This document shows positions 1 through 9,395 of a stretch of 59,818 nucleotides of DNA, piece by piece. Within the stretch, counting starts at the first letter, position 1. Every line of letters starts with the position of its first letter. Under the pieces are notes generated by a model, which had not been told where the DNA came from, made no database searches, and saw only the letters and a program-made list of their open reading frames with translations. The position numbers were made by a program, and so were the translations under genes. Origin of the DNA: Flavobacterium sp. CF136 (GTDB taxonomy: Bacteria; Bacteroidota; Bacteroidia; Flavobacteriales; Flavobacteriaceae); assembly GCF_000282055.1 (NCBI RefSeq), contig NZ_AKJZ01000002.1, positions 1 through 59,818 on the forward strand, in the 5' to 3' direction.

Positions 1-978
1 GATGCCAGACTTTTATTGCTGGCAATGAAAGTTCCTAATATTGTAATTTCTTCTTCCGAACTCAATACCGCATTACAATCAACATGGATTAAGATTGAAG
101 AATTAGAAAATAGTAATAAATCCAATAAATATCATACTGTTAAATACTTAAAAAAGTATTGGTTTGCAGGAGTTGCAGCTGCTATGTTTTTTGCCTTTGT
201 ATCGGTTTGGTTTTATCAAAATCAATTTCGGGCCAATCATATTGTTTTGACTTATAAGGAACTTGTAAGCGATAATCATGAAGGACTTGTTGAGCAAACA
301 AATAATTCTGACAAGCCGCAAGTAATTACTCTGTCTGATGGCAGTTCGGTTTTATTACAACCCAAAAGTAAATTAAGTTATCCTAAAATCTTTACCGGAA
401 ACGAAAGGAAGGTTTATTTATCCGGAGAAGGCTTCTTCGAAATTAGTAAAAATCCCCATAAACCTTTTTTAGTTTACGCAAACGAAATCATTACAAAAGT
501 TGTTGGTACGAGTTTTCGGGTAAGAGCTTACCCGGATCAACCAAACGTTGAAGTACTTGTTCGTACCGGTAAAGTCAGGGTAATTTCAAACAAATTGGTT
601 ACAAATTCAGACCAGAAAAAAGAGGTTATTTTACTTCCCAATCAAGCCTTACGTTTCGTAAGAAGCAACTTAAATTTTGATAAGATAACAGATATTACAG
701 AAGACAAGGCATTAGCCAGCAGTGTTGGTAATATTGAACAATTAAGTTTTGAATTTACTGATATTCCTATTGATCAGATTTTTAAAACAATAGAGCAGGC
801 ATATCTGATCAGAATTGATTTCCCTAAAGATAAATTAAAAGATTGTCATTTAACAACTTCGTTAAGTGATCAGCCATTATCAGAAAAACTTAAAATTATT
901 TGTAAAAGTATTGGAAACGATACCAGTTTTGAAATGAATGGCAATCAAATTATAATAACCTCACAGGGCTGTTATTAA
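1..978 (+). CDS. FecR-family anti-sigma factor, 5' end missing
   Basis: Inner-membrane anti-sigma regulator that would hold an ECF sigma factor and release it when a TonB-dependent receptor binds substrate. The frame is open from the first base of the window, so the gene is cut off on the left; the TTG and ATG codons at 16 and 25 are internal. The visible protein has a short cytoplasmic remnant, one membrane segment (about residues 52-71, rich in A, V, F) and a periplasmic FecR domain with the typical DGSSVLLQPKSKLSYP and VVGTSFRVRAYP blocks. The C-terminal part (DIPIDQIFKTIEQAY) is the DUF4974/STN-like end common in Bacteroidota FecR proteins. The receptor downstream carries the matching STN domain. 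The sigma factor gene is expected just left of the window. Confidence 0.9.
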   Translation, partial: DARLLLLAMKVPNIVISSSELNTALQSTWIKIEELENSNKSNKYHTVKYLKKYWFAGVAAAMFFAFVSVWFYQNQFRANHIVLTYKELVSDNHEGLVEQTNNSDKPQVITLSDGSSVLLQPKSKLSYPKIFTGNERKVYLSGEGFFEISKNPHKPFLVYANEIITKVVGTSFRVRAYPDQPNVEVLVRTGKVRVISNKLVTNSDQKKEVILLPNQALRFVRSNLNFDKITDITEDKALASSVGNIEQLSFEFTDIPIDQIFKTIEQAYLIRIDFPKDKLKDCHLTTSLSDQPLSEKLKIICKSIGNDTSFEMNGNQIIITSQGCY

Positions 979-1050
979 GTAATAATAAATCAAACGATAT
1001 AATAATTTTAATAAAAACCAATTATTGCCTATGTGATAAAACTACAAAAA

Positions 1051-1085
1051 AAAGTGTCGAATGCGCTAACATCCGACACTTTATA
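1051..1085 (+). terminator. hairpin after fecR
   Basis: A 9-bp stem (AAAGTGTCG at 1051-1059 with CGACACTTT at 1074-1082), one mismatch, then three further pairs (ATG/CAT) and a six-base loop. The T run is short. It separates the anti-sigma gene from the receptor operon, so it may end or attenuate fecR transcription. Confidence 0.55.
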
Positions 1086-1169
1086 AAATTAAATAACTCT
1101 CTGGAAAGAGTCATTTTATTGTGTTTCTAAAATACGCTTGAACAGTATTAATCAAAACAAATCAAATTT

Positions 1170-4100
1170 ATGAAAAAATCAGTTGGTAAACAACGATTAC
1201 TCTATCGAATCATGAAAATAACACTATTTCAGTTTGTCTTAGCACTTGTGTTTTCAAGTGTTACTTTGGCAAACAGTGTCAATGGGCAAAGAAAATTAGA
1301 TACAAAAGTCACTATTGCAGTTGAAAATTTAAGTCTGGATAATGCGTTATCCAAGCTTGAAAAAGCTGCGAATGTAAAATTTTCGTATAATTCAAGATTA
1401 CCACAGCTAAATCAAAAAGTTAGTATAAAGGCTAATCAGGAAACATTATCAAGTATTCTTAATCGAATCCTGAAACCATTGAATATTACTTATACAGAAA
1501 TAAGCAATCAGATTATTTTGCAAAATAATCTAAAATTTGAAAGTCGTCCCGATCCTGTTATTAAAGGAAAAGTTACTGACCAAAACGGAGTGCCTCTATC
1601 AGGAGCCGTAGTAACGGCCAAAGGGACCAATACTTTTATATATACTGATTTTGATGGTAGTTTTTCTATCAAAATACCGGTGAATTGTCACCAGCTGGTT
1701 GTTTCTTATGTTGGAATGGGAACCAAAGAGGTTGAAGTAGAGGGTAGTGCTTTGTTAACGATAGTTTTAAATGAATTAGAACAAAGTTTAAAAGAAGTCG
1801 TAATTACAGGTTATGAAAAAACATCAAAAAGAACTTTTACAGGTGCTGTCAGTAAAATCCCTATTGAAGAACTTAAAGTTGACGGATTAGCTGATATAAG
1901 CAGAATGATTGAAGGAAAAGCGGCCGGGGTTACTGTACAGAATATTTCAGGAACATTTGGTACTGCTCCAAAAATTACGGTTCGTGGATCTTCTTCAATT
2001 TTTGGAGATACAAAACCATTATGGGTTATTGATGGTGTTGTTCAGGAAGATATTATTAATGTGTCTGTATCTGATTTGGCTTCAGGGAATTCTGCAACGT
2101 TATTAAGTTCTTCTGTTGCCGGAATAAATCCTAATGATATACAGAGCATTGAAATTTTGAAAGATGCATCTGCAACTTCGATTTATGGGTCAAGATCTTT
2201 AAATGGAGTTGTGGTTGTAACTACAAAACAAGGACGAAAAGACTCTCCATTAAAGATAACGTATTCATTAGACCAAACGACCAGAACAACACCTAATTAT
2301 AGTCAGTATGATATTTTGAATTCAAAAGAAACAATGAGTATTTTGAAAGAAGTTGAAGCAAAAGGATTTTTAGATTTGCCTTCAACTGCTCAGGGACGTT
2401 ATGGAGGAGTCTATAATATTTTAGCCAGAGGAATTAATACGTATGTTCCCGAAACAGACAGCTATTTAGTAAGTAATGATCAGGCTGGGCGCAATGCTTT
2501 TTTAAGAAAATATGAATTAGCCAATACAGATTGGTTTAAGGTACTCTTTAGACCTTCGATTGCCCAAAATCATTCATTAAGTTTTTCTAGTGGAGGAAAA
2601 AATAATGCGTTGTACGCTTCATTAGCCTATTATAGTGATCCGGGCTGGAGTGTTGCTGATCATGTAAAACAACTTTCATCAAACTTAAAAAGTACTTTTT
2701 ATATTAATGATAAATTAAATATTACAATGACTACACAGGCTTCTGTAAGGAATCAGGGTGCTCCTGGAAGTTATGATACTGAAAAAGATACTTATTATGG
2801 AACGACAACCCGAAATTTTGATATCAACCCTTTTAAGTATGCCTTAAATACAAACAGGACTCTAAGACCTTACGATGACAATGGAAATTTGGAATATTAC
2901 AGAAGCAATTGGGCGCCTTTTAATATTTTGAATGAACTTAAAAATAATTTCATGGAAATAGAGGTAAAAGATTTTCGTTTCCAAATGGATCTGGAATATA
3001 AAATTAATCCTTACCTGACTTATAACCTTGCGGGTTCAGCGCGTTATGCCAACACTAGCAGGGAACATAAAATTCTTGAAGATTCAAATATAGTTGGAGC
3101 TTATAATGCTGCAGAAACAACTGCTGTAAGAGATGCAAATATTTTTTTATATCAGGATCCAGATGATTTAACAGCTCCAAAAGTTGCCGTTCTTCCTAAT
3201 GGTGGAATGTTAAGAAAATTTACAGATGATCTGACTTCCTATTATATAAGAAATAGCGTAAACTATAGACGTACTTTAAATTTTAAACATGAATTTGAAG
3301 GATTGTTTGGTACAGAGTTAAGGTCCATAAATAGAAATAGCGACAATTTTACCGCTTATGGGCTACAATATGACAAAGGCCTTACTGGTTTTACAGATCC
3401 AAGAATGTTGGAAAAAACTATTAATGAAGGAAATACGTATTTTGGATTTAATGCAGAAAGAGAAAGAACGGTAGGCTTTTTTGGAAAAGTGGGATATACC
3501 TACGATCGACGTTATACAGCATCAGTTACCGGACGTTATGACGGTTCAAACAGACAGGGTAATAATAATTCATCCAATTGGCTGCCAACTTACACTTTTA
3601 GTGGAAAATGGAACATGAAGGAAGAAAAATTTATGAAAGATGTTGAATCTATAAATAACTTAGCATTAAGAGCTTCTTACGGGCTTACAGCTACGGCAGG
3701 ACCGGCTACCAATTCATTGGCAATTTATAAAAGTTTTATTACAGATCGTTTAAATCTTAGCGACAGAGAATCAGGTATTCGTATAGACCAATTGCAAAAT
3801 GGAAATTTAACATGGGAAAAACAATTTGAAACCGACTTAGGTTTTGATCTTGGTATGTTCAATAACAAACTACAATTTACAACAGACGTATACAGCCGTA
3901 AAGCTTTTGATTTAGTTGATTATGTAGTAACATCAGGAATTGGCGGACAAACAATGAAACAAGGTAATAATGCCAATATGGAAACTAAAGGTCTTGAAAT
4001 TAGCCTGTCGACTAAAAATATAACCACCAAAGATTTTAAATGGTCAACCAATTTTAATTTTTCTGTATATAATCAGAAAATTACAAAGTTAGAGAGCCAG

Positions 4101-4838
4101 GCATCAGCTTTTGATTTAATTGAAGGAACGGGAGGAAATACTGTTGGGCATCCCAGAAACTCTCTGTACTCTTATCATTTTACAGGATTAAATAATCAGG
4201 GTTTGCCAACTTTTGTAATGAAAGACGGGCAATTGGATAACATTGCCGGAGCAAATTTTAATGATAGTGATAATGTAACCAAATATTTAAAATATGAGGG
4301 CTCAATAGAGCCTAATAAATCTTTTGGACTTTCGAATACTTTCACTTACAAAAATTGGTCATTATACGTTTTTGTCGTTGCATCAGGAGGGAATAAAGTA
4401 CGTTTGAATCCTGTTTATTCCAGTCAATATGATGACTTAACTGTTTTTACAAAAGATTTTACCAATCGTTGGATCAATCCCGGAGATGAAAATAATACCA
4501 ATGTACCCGTAATAGCAGATAAAGCTTTGATTAATAATTATAGTGCTGAGTCAAAATCATTGGCAATTGCTTATAACACATACAATTTCTCAGATGTACG
4601 TATTGCAGATGGGGATTTTGTCAGATTAAAAAATGTATCCTTAAGTTGGGAATTCCCGAGAGCTTTCAAGCAAAAAATAGGGGTAACAAATTTTACATTA
4701 AAAGGATCAGCAATTAATCCATTATTAATTTATTCCGATAAAAGATTAAACGGTCAGGACCCTGAATTTCGTAATGCGGGAGGTGTAGCATTGCCAATTA
4801 CAACTCAATATACATTTACTTTAAACATTTCATTATAA
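1170..4838 (+). CDS. SusC/RagA-type TonB-dependent receptor with STN domain
   Basis: Outer-membrane TonB-dependent importer of 1222 residues. Order of parts: a long signal region with two basic starts (residues 1-40), an STN secretin/TonB N-terminal domain (about 45-120, DNALSKLEKAANVKFSYN), a carboxypeptidase-like beta domain (about 128-210, GKVTDQNGVPLSGAVV), a plug with the SusC signature (VVITGYE, then SIEILKDASATSIYGSR) and a beta-barrel ending in aromatic-hydrophobic FTLNISL. The STN domain is the piece that talks to FecR in the inner membrane, which fits the anti-sigma gene immediately upstream. It is followed 12 bases later by its SusD partner. The transported substrate cannot be read from sequence. 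Confidence 0.95.
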   Translation: MKKSVGKQRLLYRIMKITLFQFVLALVFSSVTLANSVNGQRKLDTKVTIAVENLSLDNALSKLEKAANVKFSYNSRLPQLNQKVSIKANQETLSSILNRILKPLNITYTEISNQIILQNNLKFESRPDPVIKGKVTDQNGVPLSGAVVTAKGTNTFIYTDFDGSFSIKIPVNCHQLVVSYVGMGTKEVEVEGSALLTIVLNELEQSLKEVVITGYEKTSKRTFTGAVSKIPIEELKVDGLADISRMIEGKAAGVTVQNISGTFGTAPKITVRGSSSIFGDTKPLWVIDGVVQEDIINVSVSDLASGNSATLLSSSVAGINPNDIQSIEILKDASATSIYGSRSLNGVVVVTTKQGRKDSPLKITYSLDQTTRTTPNYSQYDILNSKETMSILKEVEAKGFLDLPSTAQGRYGGVYNILARGINTYVPETDSYLVSNDQAGRNAFLRKYELANTDWFKVLFRPSIAQNHSLSFSSGGKNNALYASLAYYSDPGWSVADHVKQLSSNLKSTFYINDKLNITMTTQASVRNQGAPGSYDTEKDTYYGTTTRNFDINPFKYALNTNRTLRPYDDNGNLEYYRSNWAPFNILNELKNNFMEIEVKDFRFQMDLEYKINPYLTYNLAGSARYANTSREHKILEDSNIVGAYNAAETTAVRDANIFLYQDPDDLTAPKVAVLPNGGMLRKFTDDLTSYYIRNSVNYRRTLNFKHEFEGLFGTELRSINRNSDNFTAYGLQYDKGLTGFTDPRMLEKTINEGNTYFGFNAERERTVGFFGKVGYTYDRRYTASVTGRYDGSNRQGNNNSSNWLPTYTFSGKWNMKEEKFMKDVESINNLALRASYGLTATAGPATNSLAIYKSFITDRLNLSDRESGIRIDQLQNGNLTWEKQFETDLGFDLGMFNNKLQFTTDVYSRKAFDLVDYVVTSGIGGQTMKQGNNANMETKGLEISLSTKNITTKDFKWSTNFNFSVYNQKITKLESQASAFDLIEGTGGNTVGHPRNSLYSYHFTGLNNQGLPTFVMKDGQLDNIAGANFNDSDNVTKYLKYEGSIEPNKSFGLSNTFTYKNWSLYVFVVASGGNKVRLNPVYSSQYDDLTVFTKDFTNRWINPGDENNTNVPVIADKALINNYSAESKSLAIAYNTYNFSDVRIADGDFVRLKNVSLSWEFPRAFKQKIGVTNFTLKGSAINPLLIYSDKRLNGQDPEFRNAGGVALPITTQYTFTLNISL

Positions 4839-4850
4839 TCTATAAATAGT

Positions 4851-6326
4851 ATGAAAAAAATAAAAATTATACTGGCATTATTACTACTTGTAAGTATTAG
4901 CAGCTGTGATGAATTTCTTTCTGAAACCCCCGATAACAGGACACAAATAGATACACCGGAAAAAATTTCTGAATTGCTGGTTTATGCTTATCCTGATGCA
5001 TGTTATATGGAGTTTGCCGAAACCATGACCGACAATGTCTTTGATAGTGGTGATCCCGGATTATTTAGAGTTATGAATTCGGAAAACTACAACTGGGAAA
5101 TGAACAATAGTAATGATATTGACTCTCAGGCCTATTATTGGAAAGCCTGTTATACTGCAATTGCCCATGCTAATAAAGCACTTCAGGCTATTGAGGAGCT
5201 GGGCAGTCCTGCAAGCCTCAATCCGCAGAAAGGAGAGGCTTTGATTGCGAGGGCTTATGCACATTTTATGTTGGTTTCATTTTGGTCTAAACGTTATGAC
5301 CCGGCTACTGCTGATACAGATTTGGGGATACCATATGTAACAGAACCTGAAGATGTATTGATCAAAAAATACAAAAGAAATTCTATGAAGGAAGTTTTTG
5401 ACTATCTTGAAAATGATATAGAAGAAGGGTTAAAATACGTTACCAATGATTACAATCAGCCTCAATTCCATTTTAATAAAGAGGCAGCGAAAGCTTTTGC
5501 ATCACGTTTTTACCTGATAAAAGGAAATTGGAACAGAGTTATTGAACTTACAGATCAATTAGCAGCTAATCCGGATGGAAAACTAAGGGATTATCCATCT
5601 TATCTGAATCTTGATTATGATACTCAGGTAAAAATTTATGCAGAGCCAACTCAGGAAACAAATTTATTGATTGCCTCAGCGACATCTTATTATTCAAGAT
5701 CTTTTTATCAAAACAGGTTTCAGCTCACGTCAACCAGAATGAACGAAATTTTAGGTTCCGCAACCAATATTTTTAATAAACTATGGATTTATCAAATCTT
5801 AAGTTACAATGGTAATACAGTATTTGTACCCAAATTTAATGAATATTACAAATATACAAATGCCAATGCAGGTGTTGGTTATGCATATGTTGGAATGGTA
5901 TTATTCAGTAATGATGAATTCTATTTGAATAGGATAGAAGCACTTGTAATGGCAAACAGAATAGATGAAGCCAGAGCAGCATTGCAATATTTTATTGGAA
6001 TACGAACAGAGGAATACGATCCGGCAACCGATATTTTAACTGATGAATCAATAGTTGCTAAATATCCTGTAATCCAAAATGAATATACCCCTTTTTATGC
6101 TTTAACTGATTTACAAACATCATACATAAAGGCTATAGCTGAGTTCCGCAGGAGAGATTTTATACAGGAGGGCATCAGATGGTTTGATATTAAACGATTT
6201 AATTTAGAGATTGAACATGAAATATACAATGAACCAACAAATATTCTGACTAAAGATGACAATCGCCGGGCATTACAAATACCACTTCAGGCATCATTAA
6301 ACGGTATCGAAAAAAATCCTAGATAA
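4851..6326 (+). CDS. SusD/RagB-type nutrient-binding lipoprotein
   Basis: Surface lipoprotein of 491 residues that caps the SusC channel and binds its substrate. It has a signal peptide with lipobox cysteine at residue 19 (SISSC) followed by DEFLSETPD, the usual start of mature SusD proteins. TPR-like helical segments follow (LIARAYAHFMLVSFW, about residues 130-145) and the typical C-terminal ends with RREFI-like RRRDFIQEGIRWFDIKRF and ALQIPLQASLNGI. It lies 12 bases behind the receptor and 15 bases ahead of the next lipoprotein, so all four genes form one operon. Confidence 0.94.
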   Translation: MKKIKIILALLLLVSISSCDEFLSETPDNRTQIDTPEKISELLVYAYPDACYMEFAETMTDNVFDSGDPGLFRVMNSENYNWEMNNSNDIDSQAYYWKACYTAIAHANKALQAIEELGSPASLNPQKGEALIARAYAHFMLVSFWSKRYDPATADTDLGIPYVTEPEDVLIKKYKRNSMKEVFDYLENDIEEGLKYVTNDYNQPQFHFNKEAAKAFASRFYLIKGNWNRVIELTDQLAANPDGKLRDYPSYLNLDYDTQVKIYAEPTQETNLLIASATSYYSRSFYQNRFQLTSTRMNEILGSATNIFNKLWIYQILSYNGNTVFVPKFNEYYKYTNANAGVGYAYVGMVLFSNDEFYLNRIEALVMANRIDEARAALQYFIGIRTEEYDPATDILTDESIVAKYPVIQNEYTPFYALTDLQTSYIKAIAEFRRRDFIQEGIRWFDIKRFNLEIEHEIYNEPTNILTKDDNRRALQIPLQASLNGIEKNPR

Positions 6327-6341
6327 TTTAATATCAAGCAT

Positions 6342-7205
6342 ATGAAAATAGTAAAACAATATACAATGGCATTTTTGGCGTTAGCCGTAATTGCTTTCGC
6401 AGGATGTTCACATGAGGATTTGTCTGGAGATAGTGAATTAGATGTCACAAATCCTCCTCAATCAACGTTAGATAATTGGATTACGGCTAATTATTTAAAT
6501 CCTTATAACATAAATGTTCAATACAAATGGAACCAGAATGCCGTTGATGTTAATCGCTACCTGTATCCGCCTCAGGAAGAAAAAGTACAGCCCGTTTTAG
6601 AAATTATACAAAAAATATGGCTGGATAGTTATACAACAATTGCCGGTCCTGATTTTGTAAAGAAAATTGCTCCCCGTGAAATTGTAATGGTTGGGGGAAT
6701 GAATCTGGATTTAACCGGAAATATTATTTTGGGTTTGGCAGAAGGCGGGCAAAGAGTAACACTTTTTGAAACTGATAATGTAGATGTTACAGACAGGGAA
6801 AATGTAAAACGATTTATCCATACGATACAACATGAATACATTCATATTTTGAATCAGCATAAACCATATGATGAAAAATCGATGGCAAAAATAACACCAT
6901 CCGGTTACACGGCAAACTGGTATAGTACCTCAGATCAGGATGCTAATGAAGAAGGGTTTATTACAGCCTATGCAAAATCGAATATTAATGAGGATTTTGC
7001 TGAAATGGCTTCTGTTATGCTAACTAATTCTAAAGATGAATACGAGGCCTTTTTGGCTGGTATACAGAGTGAAACAGCTGTTGCTGCGATAAGAGCGAAA
7101 GAAGCTATTGTTGTCAAATATTTCAAAAAAGAGTTCAATCTGGATTTTTATGCTTTAAGGGATGAAGCAGAAAAAAATACTACAGCAGTATTAAATGGAA
7201 ATTAA
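6342..7205 (+). CDS. HExxH zinc metallohydrolase lipoprotein associated with SusCD
   Basis: Lipoprotein of 287 residues (lipobox cysteine 22, AFAGC) from the family of putative zinc metallohydrolases found beside SusC/SusD pairs. The zinc motif HEYIH is at residues 164-168, followed by NQHKPYD, and NEDFAEM at about residues 225-231 could supply the third metal ligand. Members of this family occur in fixed cassettes with a receptor, SusD and a DUF4302 protein, as here. The natural substrate (protein, peptide or glycopeptide) is not established, and nothing here settles it. The mature protein should face the periplasm or cell surface. Confidence 0.85.
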   Translation: MKIVKQYTMAFLALAVIAFAGCSHEDLSGDSELDVTNPPQSTLDNWITANYLNPYNINVQYKWNQNAVDVNRYLYPPQEEKVQPVLEIIQKIWLDSYTTIAGPDFVKKIAPREIVMVGGMNLDLTGNIILGLAEGGQRVTLFETDNVDVTDRENVKRFIHTIQHEYIHILNQHKPYDEKSMAKITPSGYTANWYSTSDQDANEEGFITAYAKSNINEDFAEMASVMLTNSKDEYEAFLAGIQSETAVAAIRAKEAIVVKYFKKEFNLDFYALRDEAEKNTTAVLNGN

Positions 7206-7243
7206 ACTAATTGAGGTTAGGTTAACTTAAAAAAGAAAACATT

Positions 7244-8620
7244 ATGAAAATAAAAAATATATTTAAGTTTCTGATTATTGCTTTTCTGGCAACACAATTA
7301 GAAGCCTGCGACCAGAATGAAGCAGAACAAAAATTTGATAAGACGCCAACGGAAAGAATAAATGCCCAAAAAAAAGAGCTTAATGATGTCTTACTTTCGT
7401 CTGAATATGGATGGAAGGCAGTTTATTTTACAGATAATACACAACTTGGCGGATTTACGCATTTGTTTAAATTTTCTGCTGACGGAAAAGTAGCTATGGC
7501 ATCTGATTTTGACAGCGATACCAATATTTATAACAGTGATTACAGTATTGAGATAGGAAGCACAGTTAGTTTATTATTCTCTACCAAAAACAGAATACAC
7601 CTGTTATCGGATTCAAATAATTATCCTACGGAGGCATTAAAAGGTAAAGGATACAAAGGAGACTTTCAATTTTTATATTACGGACAGGAAAATGGTGAAA
7701 TAATTTTTAAAACTAAACGTAGTTTTCAGGAATTGCGCTTCGTAAAAGCAACAGCTGAAGATTGGACAGATCTGGAACTACATACTGAAATGGGCCAAAA
7801 TGTAAAAGGTTCAGATAAGCGCCCTCTTTTTAGATTTTTGGAAATTAATGACGGTACCGAGATTCATAAATTAGATTTTAATTATGGTTCAAATACTCGA
7901 TTTGCAACTGCAAATTCTGTAGAACAGGGTTACAGTATAAGTTATAATATGGGTATTGCTTTCACAAAAACAGGTATTATTGTAAGTCCGGCTTTAGTAG
8001 TCAACAATCAGGAATTAACTGAATTTATTTATGATGATAGTACCGGGGATTTTACTGCAACCGGTACAGATGGAGTGAGTGCTGTAATTAAATATAGTAC
8101 AAAACCTTTGATTTTAACGGATGATTATCAATTGCTGTTACCCGGAGGCGGAAATAATGTCTATGCTTATATGCGTGGTCTTACAGAATCTGATGCACAA
8201 AACTCCCCATTGTTTTTATCTTTATTAGAAGACATAGAGAAAGCCAGTGGAGTACCGCTTATAAGAGCACAGCTTTGGTTTAATAATGCTGATGGGACTA
8301 ATTATATAGAATACAGAAGATCTGTTGACGACGAAACTGAACAAAGGTATTATCACTACTTTACTGTAAAAGCAGATGATGTAAACAAAACCGTTACATT
8401 TATTCCGGGTGTTTGGAAATCAGGTATTGCACCCGCCGGGGCTTCAGGTATGGATCCAGAAGGACCGGCGATCCCGCGTCCATCTTTCTTAAAAGCGCTT
8501 GATGATGAATTTATGAATCCTAATGGTCTTTATTTTACAGAGATACCGACTATTGGCTATAGAGGTTATACTTTTACAAGTACAACAACTCCTTTTAGAA
8601 TGGTTGCTTCCTTTCTTTAA
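7244..8620 (+). CDS. DUF4302 family lipoprotein
   Basis: Lipoprotein of 458 residues with lipobox cysteine 22 (LEACDQNE). The N-terminal part after the signal (TPTERINAQKKELNDVLLSS, then YGWKAVYF) is the recognisable opening of DUF4302 proteins, and the rest is beta-rich with no catalytic motif that I can name. It is the last gene of the receptor operon and ends about 220 bases before a strong terminator. By position and family it is likely a surface accessory or binding protein that works with the SusCD pair and the HExxH lipoprotein; this is inference from co-occurrence, not from a known activity. Confidence 0.82.
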   Translation: MKIKNIFKFLIIAFLATQLEACDQNEAEQKFDKTPTERINAQKKELNDVLLSSEYGWKAVYFTDNTQLGGFTHLFKFSADGKVAMASDFDSDTNIYNSDYSIEIGSTVSLLFSTKNRIHLLSDSNNYPTEALKGKGYKGDFQFLYYGQENGEIIFKTKRSFQELRFVKATAEDWTDLELHTEMGQNVKGSDKRPLFRFLEINDGTEIHKLDFNYGSNTRFATANSVEQGYSISYNMGIAFTKTGIIVSPALVVNNQELTEFIYDDSTGDFTATGTDGVSAVIKYSTKPLILTDDYQLLLPGGGNNVYAYMRGLTESDAQNSPLFLSLLEDIEKASGVPLIRAQLWFNNADGTNYIEYRRSVDDETEQRYYHYFTVKADDVNKTVTFIPGVWKSGIAPAGASGMDPEGPAIPRPSFLKALDDEFMNPNGLYFTEIPTIGYRGYTFTSTTTPFRMVASFL

Positions 8621-8657
8621 AAATTTAATTTAAGCACGATTTAAAAAGAAAAACACC

Positions 8658-8840
8658 ATGAATTTTGTTGTCAGGACAATGCTGATTAGATTGGAGAAGA
8701 ACTTCCAAAACAAAATCGGTAACACTCTTGACGAGGAAAATTATGCTCTGATATAAAACGATCCGCGTTATACCATTATTTGTCCGGTAAACGCGAGATC
8801 AAACAATCCCAATTCTGGTAGAGTGCCTACTATTTTTAAA
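8658..8840 (+). pseudogene. possible coding relic behind the DUF4302 gene
   Basis: An ATG at 8658 opens 32 codons ending at a TAA (8754-8756). The same frame continues past that stop for about 28 more sense codons (NDPRYTIICPVNA...) up to the terminator. This could be an eroded small gene of the operon, but I do not recognise the family and the stretch is short enough to arise by chance. Confidence 0.25.
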
Positions 8841-8874
8841 AGCCGTCTCAATCTAAAATTTGAGACGGTTTTTT
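8841..8874 (+). terminator. intrinsic terminator of the SusCD-HExxH-DUF4302 operon
   Basis: Nine-base-pair stem CCGTCTCAA (8843-8851) with TTGAGACGG (8860-8868), loop of eight, followed directly by six T. It closes the first polysaccharide utilization operon. Confidence 0.9.
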
Positions 8875-9054
8875 CATATAAAACCGTGGTAATGTATCAA
8901 TTGTATTGTTTTTGTTTTTCAAAACTAAAAGATATTGATAATCAGTACTTATTAAATAAATTTTACTTTAAAGGATGAGTATTGAAATACACGTTTAACA
9001 TACGAAATCGTCTTAGAATTGATATTTCCTCAAAATAACTTAAAATTACTAATT

Positions 9055-9135
9055 ATGAGAATAGCAATGTTTATAATTTTCGTTCTGGTTGTTATCCTGA
9101 TTTGTGACGATAACGACTATACCAAACACAATTAA
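9055..9135 (+). CDS. possible 26-residue membrane microprotein
   Basis: ATG at 9055 opens a 26-codon frame: a hydrophobic stretch (MFIIFVLVVILIC) followed by an acidic, polar tail (DDNDYTKHN). This is the layout of a single-pass small membrane peptide or a bare lipoprotein-like signal. No homologue is known to me, and the frame is too short to be trusted on composition alone. Confidence 0.25.
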   Translation: MRIAMFIIFVLVVILICDDNDYTKHN

Positions 9136-9147
9136 ACTAACAAAAAA

Positions 9148-9210
9148 ATGGCTAAAATAACTACTTTAGATAATTCCAGGAAAAGCCGTTGCTCTTGCTT
9201 TGTTATCTAA
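9148..9210 (+). CDS. possible 20-residue peptide
   Basis: ATG at 9148, 12 bases after the preceding microframe, preceded by an A-rich run, encoding a basic peptide with two cysteines (RKSRCSCF). A one-base shift near its middle would read KAVALALLSK to another stop, so it may instead be an eroded longer gene. Very weak evidence. Confidence 0.15.
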   Translation: MAKITTLDNSRKSRCSCFVI

Positions 9211-9254
9211 ATAATGTTACTTTCTTTAATGGACTATTATCAACTATAATAAAC

Positions 9255-9290
9255 AACTTTCAAAGACTATTTAATTGTGGAAAGTTTTTT
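9255..9290 (+). terminator. terminator-like hairpin
   Basis: Seven-base stem AACTTTC (9255-9261) with GAAAGTT (9280-9286) and a T run through 9290; the loop is long (18). It lies after the two microframes and just before the operator element at 9322. Confidence 0.4.
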
Positions 9291-9321
9291 ATGGTACGCA
9301 TTTCCTGTTCTTAGCCTATAA

Positions 9322-9390
9322 TTGCAACAAATAAGGTAGCTTTTTGATACAAAAGGATACCGTAGAATAAAGAAGTTTTAATGATGTTTG
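9322..9390 (+). promoter_or_regulatory. putative HTCS operator and promoter, site A
   Basis: TTGCAACAA at 9322-9330, 15 bases, then GATACAAAA at 9346-9354. A promoter-like GATGTTTG lies at 9383-9390, its TTTG starting 41 bases after the G of GATACAAAA. The same two half-sites, with the same 24-base and 41-base offsets, occur ahead of the SusC gene at 21979 (site C), and a slightly weaker version ahead of the GH43 gene at 14481 (site B). The TTTG end fits the TAnnTTTG minus-7 box of Bacteroidota, though position one is G. No gene follows within its expected transcript. Confidence 0.55.
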
Positions 9391-9395
9391 CATAT

